Shown in pieces: positions 9,462 through 17,063 of a stretch of DNA of 64,000 nt; position 1 is the stretch's first letter, and the number at the start of each line of letters is the position of its first letter. The stretch is taken from NCBI GenBank assembly GCA_934096585.1, contig CAKOMG010000001.1, positions 1 through 64,000 of the forward strand, in the 5' to 3' direction. The notes beneath the pieces were generated by a model. That model saw only the letters and a list, made by a program, of their open reading frames with translations, did no database searches and had not been told where the DNA came from. Both the position numbers and the translations under genes were made by a program. The DNA comes from an uncultured Bacilli bacterium (GTDB taxonomy: Bacteria > Bacillota_I > Bacilli_A > ML615J-28 > CAG-698).

Positions 9462-9552
9462 CTGCATATCCTCCTTCTTGAAATATTTAAGACACGCCAT
9501 AAAGGTGAATCTAATCCTTAAAAACCTTTTTTGTGCGGTTGCATAACACAAC
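9462..9552 (-). ncRNA. putative L21 (rplU) mRNA leader
   Basis: About 90 nt of 5' UTR between the mapped promoter and rplU. It can form a short GUUG/CAAC or UGUG/CACA hairpin near its 5' end and a UUUAAG/CUUAAA helix further on. Firmicutes rplU transcripts carry the L21 leader at this position. I infer the class from position and length; a covariance-model search would settle it. Confidence 0.5.
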
Positions 9553-9558
9553 ATTATA

Positions 9559-9587
9559 ATTATACACCTTTTTTGACCAAATGTCAA
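9559..9587 (-). promoter_or_regulatory. sigma-A promoter of the rplU operon
   Basis: Perfect consensus on the minus strand: -35 TTGACA (9582-9587), 17-bp spacer, -10 TATAAT (9559-9564). Transcription should start near 9552. Confidence 0.9.
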
Positions 9588-9609
9588 TAACGATTATAAA
9601 AATGTTTAT

Positions 9610-10293
9610 TTATAACTCTATAATTATTTTTAGCACTAAAATATTTGCTAAAACAGATGGCTTTTCACCATTGTTATCATATACTTCTTCTTGATTAGTA
9701 TCATCTATTAAATCACTAATTGATCTTATAGCAATAAACGGAATATTAACCATGTGACAAGCTTGTGCAAAAGCACATGACTCCATATCGAAACACATTA
9801 TATTGTCTACATCACCTAATTTATTTTTTATTTCTTTAACAATATTATATGACGAAATAAAGGCATCATTTGTACAAATTGTACCTCTAATTGCATTATT
9901 CTTAGTGGCTATTTCCATCATTTCTGTATCCGCATTAAATAGTTTGGGACATCCTGCCATTTGACCATATTGATATTTTTCAAAAAACGTAACATCAACA
10001 TCACCATACACGTATTTATCGCAAGCAATAACATCATTCAAAGTTGCAGGTTTTATTCCCCCCGCAATTCCTATGTTAATCACTTTATCAATTTTAAAGT
10101 TCGTTGAAGCAACACCAATCAAAAGTCCAGCCATTGCTTTTCCTACGCCACTTTCGACTAAATATATATTTTTTTGATGATATTTGCATATATAAAATTT
10201 AAAGTTATTAATTTCTTCTATTTTTTGTAATTCAAAGTTATTTAAAAAATACTCAATTTCACTTTGCATTGCACCAACTAATAAAATATTCAT
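9610..10293 (-). CDS. mtnN: 5'-methylthioadenosine/S-adenosylhomocysteine nucleosidase
   Basis: A 227-residue nucleosidase of the MTAN family. Motifs: ILLVGAMQSEIEYF with the catalytic-base Glu at the start, INIGIAGG, and MCFDMESCAFAQ with RSISDLIDDT carrying the catalytic Asp. It cleaves MTA and SAH to adenine plus the thioribose or ribosyl-homocysteine, recycling SAM by-products. The start codon overlaps the ribF stop by 4 bp, so translation is coupled. It ends 22 bp before the rplU promoter. Confidence 0.95.
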   Translation of the reverse strand: MNILLVGAMQSEIEYFLNNFELQKIEEINNFKFYICKYHQKNIYLVESGVGKAMAGLLIGVASTNFKIDKVINIGIAGGIKPATLNDVIACDKYVYGDVDVTFFEKYQYGQMAGCPKLFNADTEMMEIATKNNAIRGTICTNDAFISSYNIVKEIKNKLGDVDNIMCFDMESCAFAQACHMVNIPFIAIRSISDLIDDTNQEEVYDNNGEKPSVLANILVLKIIIEL

Positions 10294-11219
10294 AGATTTT
10301 CACCATACTTTTCTTCTACATATTTACAATTATTTTGTAGTTCTTCTTTAAATTCTTCTTTATCTTTAAAGGTTTTTTCTTCTCTAATGTATTCTAATAA
10401 TTCAACTTTAACATTATCATTATATATATTGCTATTAAAATTAAATATAAATACTTCTAGACGCGGTGCATCAACTTTGTTAAAAGATGGATTAGTGCCG
10501 AAATTAGCAATCCCTAAATATTGAATGCTTTCAATTGTTATGATAATTGCATATACTCCCTCTTTAAACAATTGAAATTCCTTATCAATACTAATGTTGG
10601 CGGTTGGATAACCTATCTTTCTTCCTATTCGCGAACCACCAGAAACTATTCCTCTAACATAATAATTTCTTCCAAGTAAATAATTTACTTCCTTTATATT
10701 TCCTTTATTTAGTAGTTGTCTAATTAATTCAGATCCTATTTTTTTATTATTATATTCTAAACAATTAACTACACAAACATTCTTATGTAACTGCATTAAT
10801 TCTTTAACTTTACCAGTACCTCTAGATCCAAAACTAAAATCAAAGCCAACTACAATCTTTTCAAAACGCTTTAAAAACAATTCAAAAAAAGTTTGATAAT
10901 TTAATGAAGCTAACTCTAAATCAAAATTAATAACAATTAAATAATCAAAGCCAAATGAAGAAATTATTTGTTCCTTTTCGAAAAGTGGTGTTAAATATGT
11001 ATCATCATTTCTTAACTTTAACACGTAATCAGGATGAGGATAAAATGTAATTACACATGATTTTAATTTTTTCTCCTGAGCACTTATTAAGGTCTTATTA
11101 AATAATTCTTGATGAGCAATATGTATGCCATCGAATTCACCAATGCATGTAATCATCTGTTCAAATGGTAATGTATTGAATTGTTCTATTGTTTTTAAAG
11201 ATACTTTAATTAATTCCAT
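10290..11219 (-). CDS. ribF: bifunctional riboflavin kinase / FAD synthetase
   Basis: A 309-residue protein with an N-terminal FMN adenylyltransferase domain (CIGEFDGIHIAHQ, FDFSFGSRGTGKVKEL) and a C-terminal flavokinase domain (GGSRIGRKIGYPTANI, NFGTNPSF). It makes FMN and FAD from riboflavin. The nucleotidyltransferase motif reads IAHQ where GHQ is usual, a mild departure. It overlaps truB by 10 bp and mtnN by 4 bp; truB-ribF adjacency is common in Firmicutes. Confidence 0.95.
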   Translation of the reverse strand: MELIKVSLKTIEQFNTLPFEQMITCIGEFDGIHIAHQELFNKTLISAQEKKLKSCVITFYPHPDYVLKLRNDDTYLTPLFEKEQIISSFGFDYLIVINFDLELASLNYQTFFELFLKRFEKIVVGFDFSFGSRGTGKVKELMQLHKNVCVVNCLEYNNKKIGSELIRQLLNKGNIKEVNYLLGRNYYVRGIVSGGSRIGRKIGYPTANISIDKEFQLFKEGVYAIIITIESIQYLGIANFGTNPSFNKVDAPRLEVFIFNFNSNIYNDNVKVELLEYIREEKTFKDKEEFKEELQNNCKYVEEKYGENL

Positions 11220-12076
11220 ACTCTTTTCGCCTTATATAAATTATTTTCTACTTTGTCGTAGACTGCTATTAATTCTTTTTTATAAGTTATAAACAATTGT
11301 TCTTTATCAGATTTTAAAGTTATTACTTTTCCATTCATAATATCTTTGTAAGTTTTTTCATCAACATCAAACAAATCTTTATCTTTTATCGCTTCATAAT
11401 TGGATAATACTTTATATTTATCATTCAAAATATCATCTAATTTATAAGCGTCTTCTATTTTAAATGTTCCTGATTTAATTCTCCTCAAATTGCTCATTAA
11501 AGCCGGATATTCAATTCTAGTCCCGATTTCAACGCACAATGTTCGAATATATGTCCCCTTACTAACACACGCTTGAAACGTGAATTTTGCCTTTTCATTT
11601 TCATAAATAACATCAGAAGTTCTTTTAATATCTTTAACTTCAATTACTCTAGGTTCTCTTTCTACTTCTATTCCCTTTCGAGCAAGTTCATATAGCTTTA
11701 TACCATTATGATGAACGCTAGAATACATTGGTGGAATTTGTGATAAAGTTCCTTTTAGACTAACTAATACCATATCTATATTATTTAATTGTTTAACTTC
11801 TTTTTCAGTTATAATATTTCCTTCAATATCTTCCGTATCACTTGATGATCCAATCAATATTTCACATTCATATTCTTTTTCGTTGGACATTAAATAATCT
11901 GAAAGTTTTGTTGAAGAGCCAAGTAATACCACCATTAATCCTGTAGCCAGAGGATCAAGTGTTCCCGCATGACCTATTTTTTTAATATTCAAATGTCTCT
12001 TAATTTTAGTTATAAGTGTTTGTGAAGTAATACCCTTAGGTTTGTCAACTAATAAAACACCATTTATATTATCCAT
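11210..12076 (-). CDS. truB: tRNA pseudouridine(55) synthase
   Basis: A 288-residue TruB. The catalytic motif GHAGTLDPLATG with the nucleophilic Asp is intact, as is the N-terminal LLVDKPKGITS. It isomerises U55 in the T-loop of tRNAs. Operon order: HAD phosphatase, truB (2-bp gap), ribF (overlap), mtnN. Confidence 0.96.
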   Translation of the reverse strand: MDNINGVLLVDKPKGITSQTLITKIKRHLNIKKIGHAGTLDPLATGLMVVLLGSSTKLSDYLMSNEKEYECEILIGSSSDTEDIEGNIITEKEVKQLNNIDMVLVSLKGTLSQIPPMYSSVHHNGIKLYELARKGIEVEREPRVIEVKDIKRTSDVIYENEKAKFTFQACVSKGTYIRTLCVEIGTRIEYPALMSNLRRIKSGTFKIEDAYKLDDILNDKYKVLSNYEAIKDKDLFDVDEKTYKDIMNGKVITLKSDKEQLFITYKKELIAVYDKVENNLYKAKRVWN

Positions 12077-12078
12077 AC

Positions 12079-12714
12079 TTATAATTCCTTTATAATCTTA
12101 TATAATTCATTAGGTTCAGCAATAATAGCATCTGCTTCTTTTAAATATTGTTCGTTTCTAAATCCCCACAGCACTCCTATAGTTTTCATATGAGCATTTT
12201 TACCAGTTTCTATATCGACATCAGAATCTCCAATAAAAATTCCATTTGTTTGTATATCTAATTTTTTCTTTATTTCTAAAACTCCATCGGGATAAGGTTT
12301 AATGCGATTACAATCTTTTTTTCCTAAAACAACATCAAAAGTATTTGGAAAATACTTTGCAATCATTTTGTTGGTATCGTTATCCGGTTTATTAGAAAAT
12401 ACAGCAATTTTTATATTATCTTTTTTTAATTTTATTAATTCTTCAATTATACCATCATATGGTCTAGTGTTAACTTCACAGTTTTCATGATAGTATTTTA
12501 AATAATCACATTTAACATCATTAAATTTTTCCAAATTATCTTTTATTGCTCGTTTAATTAATAAATCAACGCCATTTCCTATCATGTATTTAATTTCATC
12601 TTTTGTAACTGTATTTAAATTGTTTTTATTTAATGCATAGTTAACACTAATAGAAATATCATCTAATGTGTTAAGTAATGTTCCATCTAAATCAAATATA
12701 ACTAACTTTACCAT
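12079..12714 (-). CDS. HAD-family phosphatase (phosphoglycolate phosphatase-like)
   Basis: A 211-residue HAD hydrolase, subfamily IA. Motif I IFDLDGTLLNT with the nucleophilic Asp, motif II VFSNKPD, motif III Lys near RIKPYPDG, and motif IV GDSDVDIETGKNA. The closest families are phosphoglycolate phosphatase (Gph) and pyrophosphatase PpaX; the sequence alone does not separate them. First gene of the truB-ribF-mtnN unit, with TATAAT at 12733-12738. Confidence 0.85.
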   Translation of the reverse strand: MVKLVIFDLDGTLLNTLDDISISVNYALNKNNLNTVTKDEIKYMIGNGVDLLIKRAIKDNLEKFNDVKCDYLKYYHENCEVNTRPYDGIIEELIKLKKDNIKIAVFSNKPDNDTNKMIAKYFPNTFDVVLGKKDCNRIKPYPDGVLEIKKKLDIQTNGIFIGDSDVDIETGKNAHMKTIGVLWGFRNEQYLKEADAIIAEPNELYKIIKEL

Positions 12715-12732
12715 TTCTTATCACCTTTAAAT

Positions 12733-12738
12733 ATTATA
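12733..12738 (-). promoter_or_regulatory. -10 box of the HAD-truB-ribF-mtnN operon
   Basis: TATAAT about 20 bp before the HAD start, with SD AAAGGTGAT between them. The -35 is degenerate. Confidence 0.5.
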
Positions 12739-12810
12739 TCAAAAATTTAACAATTTTTAAAGTAGAAAATTAATATTTTAAATTACTATTATTTTATTTA
12801 TACTATAATT

Positions 12811-12836
12811 AAAAAAAGAGCCTAAAAGAGACTCTT
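12811..12836 (-). terminator. terminator of the PqqD/kinase/ABC cluster
   Basis: A 7-bp stem AAGAGTC/GGCTCTT (one G-T pair), 7-nt loop, then seven T on the minus strand. It overlaps the stop codon of the ABC-2 permease gene. Confidence 0.75.
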
Positions 12837-13662
12837 AATTTAATTCAAAATCTTTATCAATTATATTATAGCTAATTAAATACATTCCAATAATCAATAA
12901 TATGTCAAAAATCAATTTAGTAAAATTTATTACATAACTTGATAACCCTAATGGGCTTAAATCATCAAATAAACCAGCGTTAAATGCATAACCATTTTCT
13001 GTGATTATAATACCAAAAGGTATAACTAATGCAACTGTATTTAAAACAGATATACAAGTATAAACTCCCAAGGCAATACCAATAGCAATAATCGCTTTAT
13101 TCTTTTTAGCTCTTAAATAATTTGTTAATGAACCGGCCATCAAAAGTATAAGAATTAACTTCAATAATGATGATAAAGTTGTATAAATTATTTTTACTGA
13201 TGTTAATCCGGAAAAAAAGATATTAGAAATTATTGATTTGAAAGTTTGTAAAAAATCTAATGATGTATTTACTATCGCTACAAATACTAATGAAGCTCCT
13301 AAAAAATTCACAATTATAAATCCTATACCCCAAAGCATTGAAACCAATAGTTTAGATAGTAATAATTGTTTTGTTGAAACAGGAATAGACATCGTTAAGT
13401 ATCCTTCATCACCAAATATTTTATCTAAAAAAGTCCTTTTAATACTAATAAAGAAAAACACTACTGGAGCTAATAAAGCAGAAACTAAAGCAAATGATAT
13501 ACCTGTCGTAATTATTGACATAAATGGAGACCATGGATTTTGATAACGTGATACAAAAAACATATAAATAGCATAAATTAAATATCCAACAAAGCTAATA
13601 CCATATCCAATAACATTATTTTTCCAATAATCCGCAAACTCATGTTTAATTAATTGGCGCAC
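12835..13662 (-). CDS. ABC-2-type transporter permease of the PqqD cluster
   Basis: About 275 residues with six hydrophobic segments after a short cytoplasmic N-terminus, typical of ABC-2 exporter permeases. The best start is a GTG at 13662, nine bases after AAGGAGG; an upstream ATG at 13689 includes the SD itself. It overlaps the ATPase gene by 17 bp. As the last gene of the HprK-like/NTP_transf_5/PqqD/S26 cluster it would form the export channel with the 13646-14359 ATPase. The substrate is unknown; a modified peptide is the contextual guess. Confidence 0.75.
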   Translation of the reverse strand: MRQLIKHEFADYWKNNVIGYGISFVGYLIYAIYMFFVSRYQNPWSPFMSIITTGISFALVSALLAPVVFFFISIKRTFLDKIFGDEGYLTMSIPVSTKQLLLSKLLVSMLWGIGFIIVNFLGASLVFVAIVNTSLDFLQTFKSIISNIFFSGLTSVKIIYTTLSSLLKLILILLMAGSLTNYLRAKKNKAIIAIGIALGVYTCISVLNTVALVIPFGIIITENGYAFNAGLFDDLSPLGLSSYVINFTKLIFDILLIIGMYLISYNIIDKDFELN

Positions 13663-14359
13663 AACGATACACCTCCTTAAATATTTCATTTAAACTTTTA
13701 CCGCTATTGTTTCTAATTGTTTGCACATCATTACGAAGTGATACTTGACCATTCTTTAAAAAGATTGCATAATCTAAAATATTTTCAACTTCTGAAATTA
13801 AATGTGTGCAAATAATTATAGTTGAATCATCATTTTTTCCATTTAGTATTAATTGGAAAATTACATCTCTAGCAGCAGGGTCCACTCCCGCAATTGGTTC
13901 ATCAAATATAAATACTTTCGCATTTCTTGATAAAACTAATATTATTTGTAATTTTTCTTTTGTTCCTTTAGATAATTCATTAAAGCTTTGATTAATATCT
14001 ATTCCAAGTTCCTTTATTAATCGTAATGCCTTTTCTTTATCAAAGTCCACAAAATAATCCGAAAAATAATCTAATATTTTTGTAATCGATAACCTTGATG
14101 GTAAACAAGGGCGATCAGGAAGATATGAAATGATCTTTTTAGTTTCTGGGCTTGGTTTTAATCCATAGATAAGTACTTCTCCTGTATACTTTTTTAATAA
14201 ACCAGTTATAACCTTTATCATAGTCGTTTTTCCACTGCCATTAGGTCCCAGTAATCCTATAATTTTTCCTTTGGGAAAATTAAGATCAACGTTATTTAAA
14301 GCAACAACATTTCCATATTTTTTTGTTAGAGCTTTAAATTCAATAATTGAATCATTCAT
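13646..14359 (-). CDS. ABC transporter ATP-binding protein of the PqqD cluster
   Basis: A 237-residue ABC ATPase with Walker A GLLGPNGSGKTT, signature variant LSKGTKEKLQ, Walker B KVFIFDEPIAGVDP and switch His in CTHLI. The LSKG signature is typical of ABC-2 exporters of the YtrB/BcrA type. The start has SD GAGAGG and overlaps the S26 peptidase gene by 8 bp. It should power the adjacent permease. Confidence 0.9.
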   Translation of the reverse strand: MNDSIIEFKALTKKYGNVVALNNVDLNFPKGKIIGLLGPNGSGKTTMIKVITGLLKKYTGEVLIYGLKPSPETKKIISYLPDRPCLPSRLSITKILDYFSDYFVDFDKEKALRLIKELGIDINQSFNELSKGTKEKLQIILVLSRNAKVFIFDEPIAGVDPAARDVIFQLILNGKNDDSTIIICTHLISEVENILDYAIFLKNGQVSLRNDVQTIRNNSGKSLNEIFKEVYRCAPIN

Positions 14360-14792
14360 TTTTTGTTCCTCTCTTTCTAAAAAATTTTATAAACATAAAC
14401 TTTAAAAAAACAAATGGTCTAAATAAACTAACTAAACGTGAATACAATTTATACCAAAAATTGTCAATAGAAACATATCTTTCTTTACGATAAAAGCCAG
14501 CCATAATGGCTATCATATTGTGGTCTTTAATTGTATATTCTTTTTTGTATTGATTGTCCCCACAAATAATATAAGCGCCGTTATTTGCTTTTAGAACACG
14601 ATGTAATACATATTTTCCATTATCACGTTGAAACAATACAACATCATATTTTTTTATTGTCCTATCAATTGGTTTTAATAGAACTGTGTCTTTGCCTTGT
14701 CTTAGCATTGGGAACATACTTGTTCCAACAATATTGGTAACAAAATATCCTTTTGTGGCTAAAATTGTTTTGTAATCATTCATTTTATTCAT
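14352..14792 (-). CDS. S24/S26-type signal peptidase, Ser-His class
   Basis: A 146-residue protein with signal peptidase I boxes: GTSMFPML (nucleophile Ser25), DVVLFQRDNGKYVLHRVLK and ICGDN (Asp79). The general base is His64 in LHRV, not Lys, which is the SipW/ER-like class. No clear N-terminal membrane anchor is present; only a weak, basic hydrophobic stretch lies near the C-terminus. Proteins of this kind recur beside PqqD and HprK-like genes, where they are assumed to cut a leader peptide during export. It overlaps pqqD by 8 bp. The first or second ATG (14792 or 14783) may be used. Confidence 0.8.
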   Translation of the reverse strand: MNKMNDYKTILATKGYFVTNIVGTSMFPMLRQGKDTVLLKPIDRTIKKYDVVLFQRDNGKYVLHRVLKANNGAYIICGDNQYKKEYTIKDHNMIAIMAGFYRKERYVSIDNFWYKLYSRLVSLFRPFVFLKFMFIKFFRKRGTKNE

Positions 14793-15051
14793 CTAAAACA
14801 TTTATCTTTTCAAGTTCAGAAATAAATGACTTTACATCTTTTATAGCTATTTCTCTAGAAACATCATATGTTTTCATTAATTCATCAACTAGTTTTTCTT
14901 CTGTTGTTCCTTTCATTAGAAAGTTCCATAAAAAAGCGCTAGTTTCATTTAAAGTAATCATTCCATTAAATTGTTTAGATGCTTCGCCAACAGGAACTAC
15001 AATATAATTATCAGCTACCATTCTAAGCATAAAGCCTGATTTAATTTTCAT
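14785..15051 (-). CDS. PqqD-family peptide chaperone (RiPP recognition element)
   Basis: An 88-residue PqqD-like protein with the diagnostic LNETSAFLWNFL motif (about 34-45) and a predicted three-helix bundle after a short beta region. PqqD domains bind the leader of a ribosomally made precursor peptide and present it to a modifying enzyme. Two base pairs separate it from the NTP_transf_5 gene, and it overlaps the S26 peptidase gene. No radical SAM enzyme, the usual PqqD partner, is within the window. Confidence 0.85.
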   Translation of the reverse strand: MKIKSGFMLRMVADNYIVVPVGEASKQFNGMITLNETSAFLWNFLMKGTTEEKLVDELMKTYDVSREIAIKDVKSFISELEKINVLDE

Positions 15052-15053
15052 AT

Positions 15054-16238
15054 TTATATTTTTCCTTTCACATTTAAATCTTCGTGGAGATTCTTTAGTT
15101 TTTCAACATTTTCTTTTGATATATTATTTACATCTTTTACTTCTTCTTTAGTTTTCTTAATATGAAATATTCCTTTTAAAAGCCTAGTAAAATAAAACCA
15201 TGGTAATAGAATAGGCATTTTTTTAGTAATAGGGTTTCTTATATTCATTGTTTCTTTACTTGGAAATAATCTTTTTAATATGTATTTTGATTTTGATTTT
15301 TCCAAGTTGTTAATTGCATCTTCATTCATAAAGATTGCAATAGATGCGCTATTTTTTAAGGTTCCATATGTTCCACTATTAAACACGCATTCTTCAAAAT
15401 TGTTTATTAAGATAGTTTCTTCGTTATTACCAAACCAATAATTTGATAAATCGATAGAAGCTTTCGCATATTTTGATAATCCCATTAAATCAAGTTCTTG
15501 ATAAATATATTCATAATTTAAGGATTCATAATTATGAATAAATAAATATACGTCTATAAAAGTTCTAATGCCTGTGCCACCATATGCAAAATGTTTAGCA
15601 CTGTGTGCAATCATATAAATAAAGAAATCTTCTTTAGTCATTTGATACTCATAATGACTTCCTTCTTTTAATATCAATTTTTTATTAATATTTTTATAAT
15701 ATTTACTTATTTTATAGCATTCATTCATCAATTCACGATGCATTTCAACGTTCATATAAGGTTTTTTGTAATACACATCATGATTACCTTTATTAAACAT
15801 TTCAACTGTATATCCTAAATTAATCATTATTTTTTTAATAAGTTTTGCTTGTGTTTTATCAAAGTAGCAATCAAAGTCAGCCATACTGCGCAAATCTATA
15901 TGTGGATATAAGTTTTTAATTACAGCACCTTTTAATGGCATAAACTTGATATGTTCACTTTCAAAAGTCTTCATTAAATCTTCTATTTCTGCTCCTTGCG
16001 TAGCAACCTTAAATAGAGATTCTTTAAATGCCATAGTTACTCTTGTTGAAAACTCTTCATATTTACTATTATCAAAAGATGGATTTTTAATTAGTCCATA
16101 ATATAAAAAGTTTTCAACATTATGAACTTTTGCAATTGTAAATAATTTTGAATATGAAACATCTAAAAAATGTGTTAAGGGAGTATTAGTCAAAACACTT
16201 TTGATAATTGATATTAAATAAATATATTCATTATTCAT
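15054..16238 (-). CDS. nucleotidyltransferase-fold protein, NTP_transf_5 family
   Basis: A 394-residue protein matching the NTP_transf_5 pattern: FMPLKGAVIKNLYP followed by DLRSMADFDCYFD, with the acidic pair expected to bind metal, and a long helical C-terminal half. The family is known mainly from peptide-modification loci next to PqqD and HPr-kinase-like genes; no member's reaction is known to me with confidence. It starts 4 bp after the HprK-like gene. AMP or NMP transfer to a peptide or small molecule is an inference from the fold. Confidence 0.8.
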   Translation of the reverse strand: MNNEYIYLISIIKSVLTNTPLTHFLDVSYSKLFTIAKVHNVENFLYYGLIKNPSFDNSKYEEFSTRVTMAFKESLFKVATQGAEIEDLMKTFESEHIKFMPLKGAVIKNLYPHIDLRSMADFDCYFDKTQAKLIKKIMINLGYTVEMFNKGNHDVYYKKPYMNVEMHRELMNECYKISKYYKNINKKLILKEGSHYEYQMTKEDFFIYMIAHSAKHFAYGGTGIRTFIDVYLFIHNYESLNYEYIYQELDLMGLSKYAKASIDLSNYWFGNNEETILINNFEECVFNSGTYGTLKNSASIAIFMNEDAINNLEKSKSKYILKRLFPSKETMNIRNPITKKMPILLPWFYFTRLLKGIFHIKKTKEEVKDVNNISKENVEKLKNLHEDLNVKGKI

Positions 16239-16242
16239 ATTG

Positions 16243-16938
16243 TCATTTCCTATTCACTGTTCTATAAACTAATTCAACAGCTTCATCACTAATATTGCAT
16301 TTCAAACCATAAATTGGAATTGTTTTTACAACCGTATTAATTATAAATAACAAATTTTCCATTGTTTTATCATCACTTGGTCTTATTGTCTGTGATAAAA
16401 TATTATATATTGCTTCTTTTCCACTAAGTAAGCGAATTTCATTAGTTATACCGCGTTCTAAAAAAATAATTGCTTTAATAGGATAACATGCATTTATATT
16501 TAAATCTGTTTTTCCAGAAAACGGAGTACCATAAGCATAAATTTTAGAATTTTCAATCAGAATAGCTGGTTTATCATCATTTAAAATTTTTGCACCCTTA
16601 AAATATTTAACCCATAAATTAGTATGTGTTGATTTTCCAACTCCAGAAAAAGCAGAAAACAAATAAGCATAGTCTTCATAAACGACACAAGAAGAATGTA
16701 ATAGGAAGCCTCCATTATCTATTAAGAATTCATAAAAGCGAGCTCCATATAACATGTATTCACATTCACCTATTGTTAGAGCTGGAAAATGTTTTGAATA
16801 ATCATCTAATTCTTTTTTTGAAATAGACAAATCTGCCATAGCTTCTTCTTTTTTTGTTTTGTAATTTTCACTTTGTGTAAGTAAAGGTTGATATTTAGGA
16901 TTCATAAATACAACTTTTTTAGCTATTTCATAGTTCAT
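16243..16938 (-). CDS. HPr kinase-like P-loop protein (peptide kinase family)
   Basis: A protein of about 231 residues resembling the C-terminal half of HPr kinase and lacking its N-terminal domain. Motifs in order, with numbering from an upstream TTG: LLHSS (His85), P-loop FSGVGKSTHT (103-109), NDDKP with paired Asp (125-126), and YGTPFSGK (140-147). The family includes kinases that phosphorylate lasso peptides and is often misannotated as PEP carboxykinase. The start is the ATG at 16938 following GGTGAT; the TTG at 16950 would sit over the SD. It is the promoter-proximal gene of the six-gene cluster, with a promoter at 16956-16984. The substrate is not visible. Confidence 0.8.
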   Translation of the reverse strand: MNYEIAKKVVFMNPKYQPLLTQSENYKTKKEEAMADLSISKKELDDYSKHFPALTIGECEYMLYGARFYEFLIDNGGFLLHSSCVVYEDYAYLFSAFSGVGKSTHTNLWVKYFKGAKILNDDKPAILIENSKIYAYGTPFSGKTDLNINACYPIKAIIFLERGITNEIRLLSGKEAIYNILSQTIRPSDDKTMENLLFIINTVVKTIPIYGLKCNISDEAVELVYRTVNRK

Positions 16939-16955
16939 ATATATCACCAATTTAT

Positions 16956-16984
16956 ATTATATCAAAAATGTAACTTAAAAGCAA
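16956..16984 (-). promoter_or_regulatory. promoter of the HprK-like/PqqD cluster
   Basis: -35 TTGCTT (16979-16984), 17-bp spacer, -10 TATAAT (16956-16961) on the minus strand. It faces away from the CofE-like gene's promoter. Confidence 0.7.
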
Positions 16985-17029
16985 ATAAATGCCTTGTAAA
17001 AAATTATTTATTTTTAAATCAAAATATGA

Positions 17030-17035
17030 TATAAT
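17030..17035 (+). promoter_or_regulatory. -10 box of the CofE-like gene
   Basis: TATAAT 29 bp before the ATG; the -35 region (TTTATT) is poor. AAGGAGG lies at 17049-17055. Confidence 0.55.
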
Positions 17036-17063
17036 TAGTCGTATTCATAAGGAGGTAGTATTT

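Noticed and set aside
9462..9587. 42-codon extension of the L21 reading frame
   Set aside because: It runs through the consensus promoter and the leader; the SD and family N-terminus fix the start at 9461.
16989..17063. N-terminal extension of the CofE-like ORF starting MPCKKLFIF
   Set aside because: The family start and a perfect AAGGAGG place the true ATG at 17064; the extension covers the promoter.
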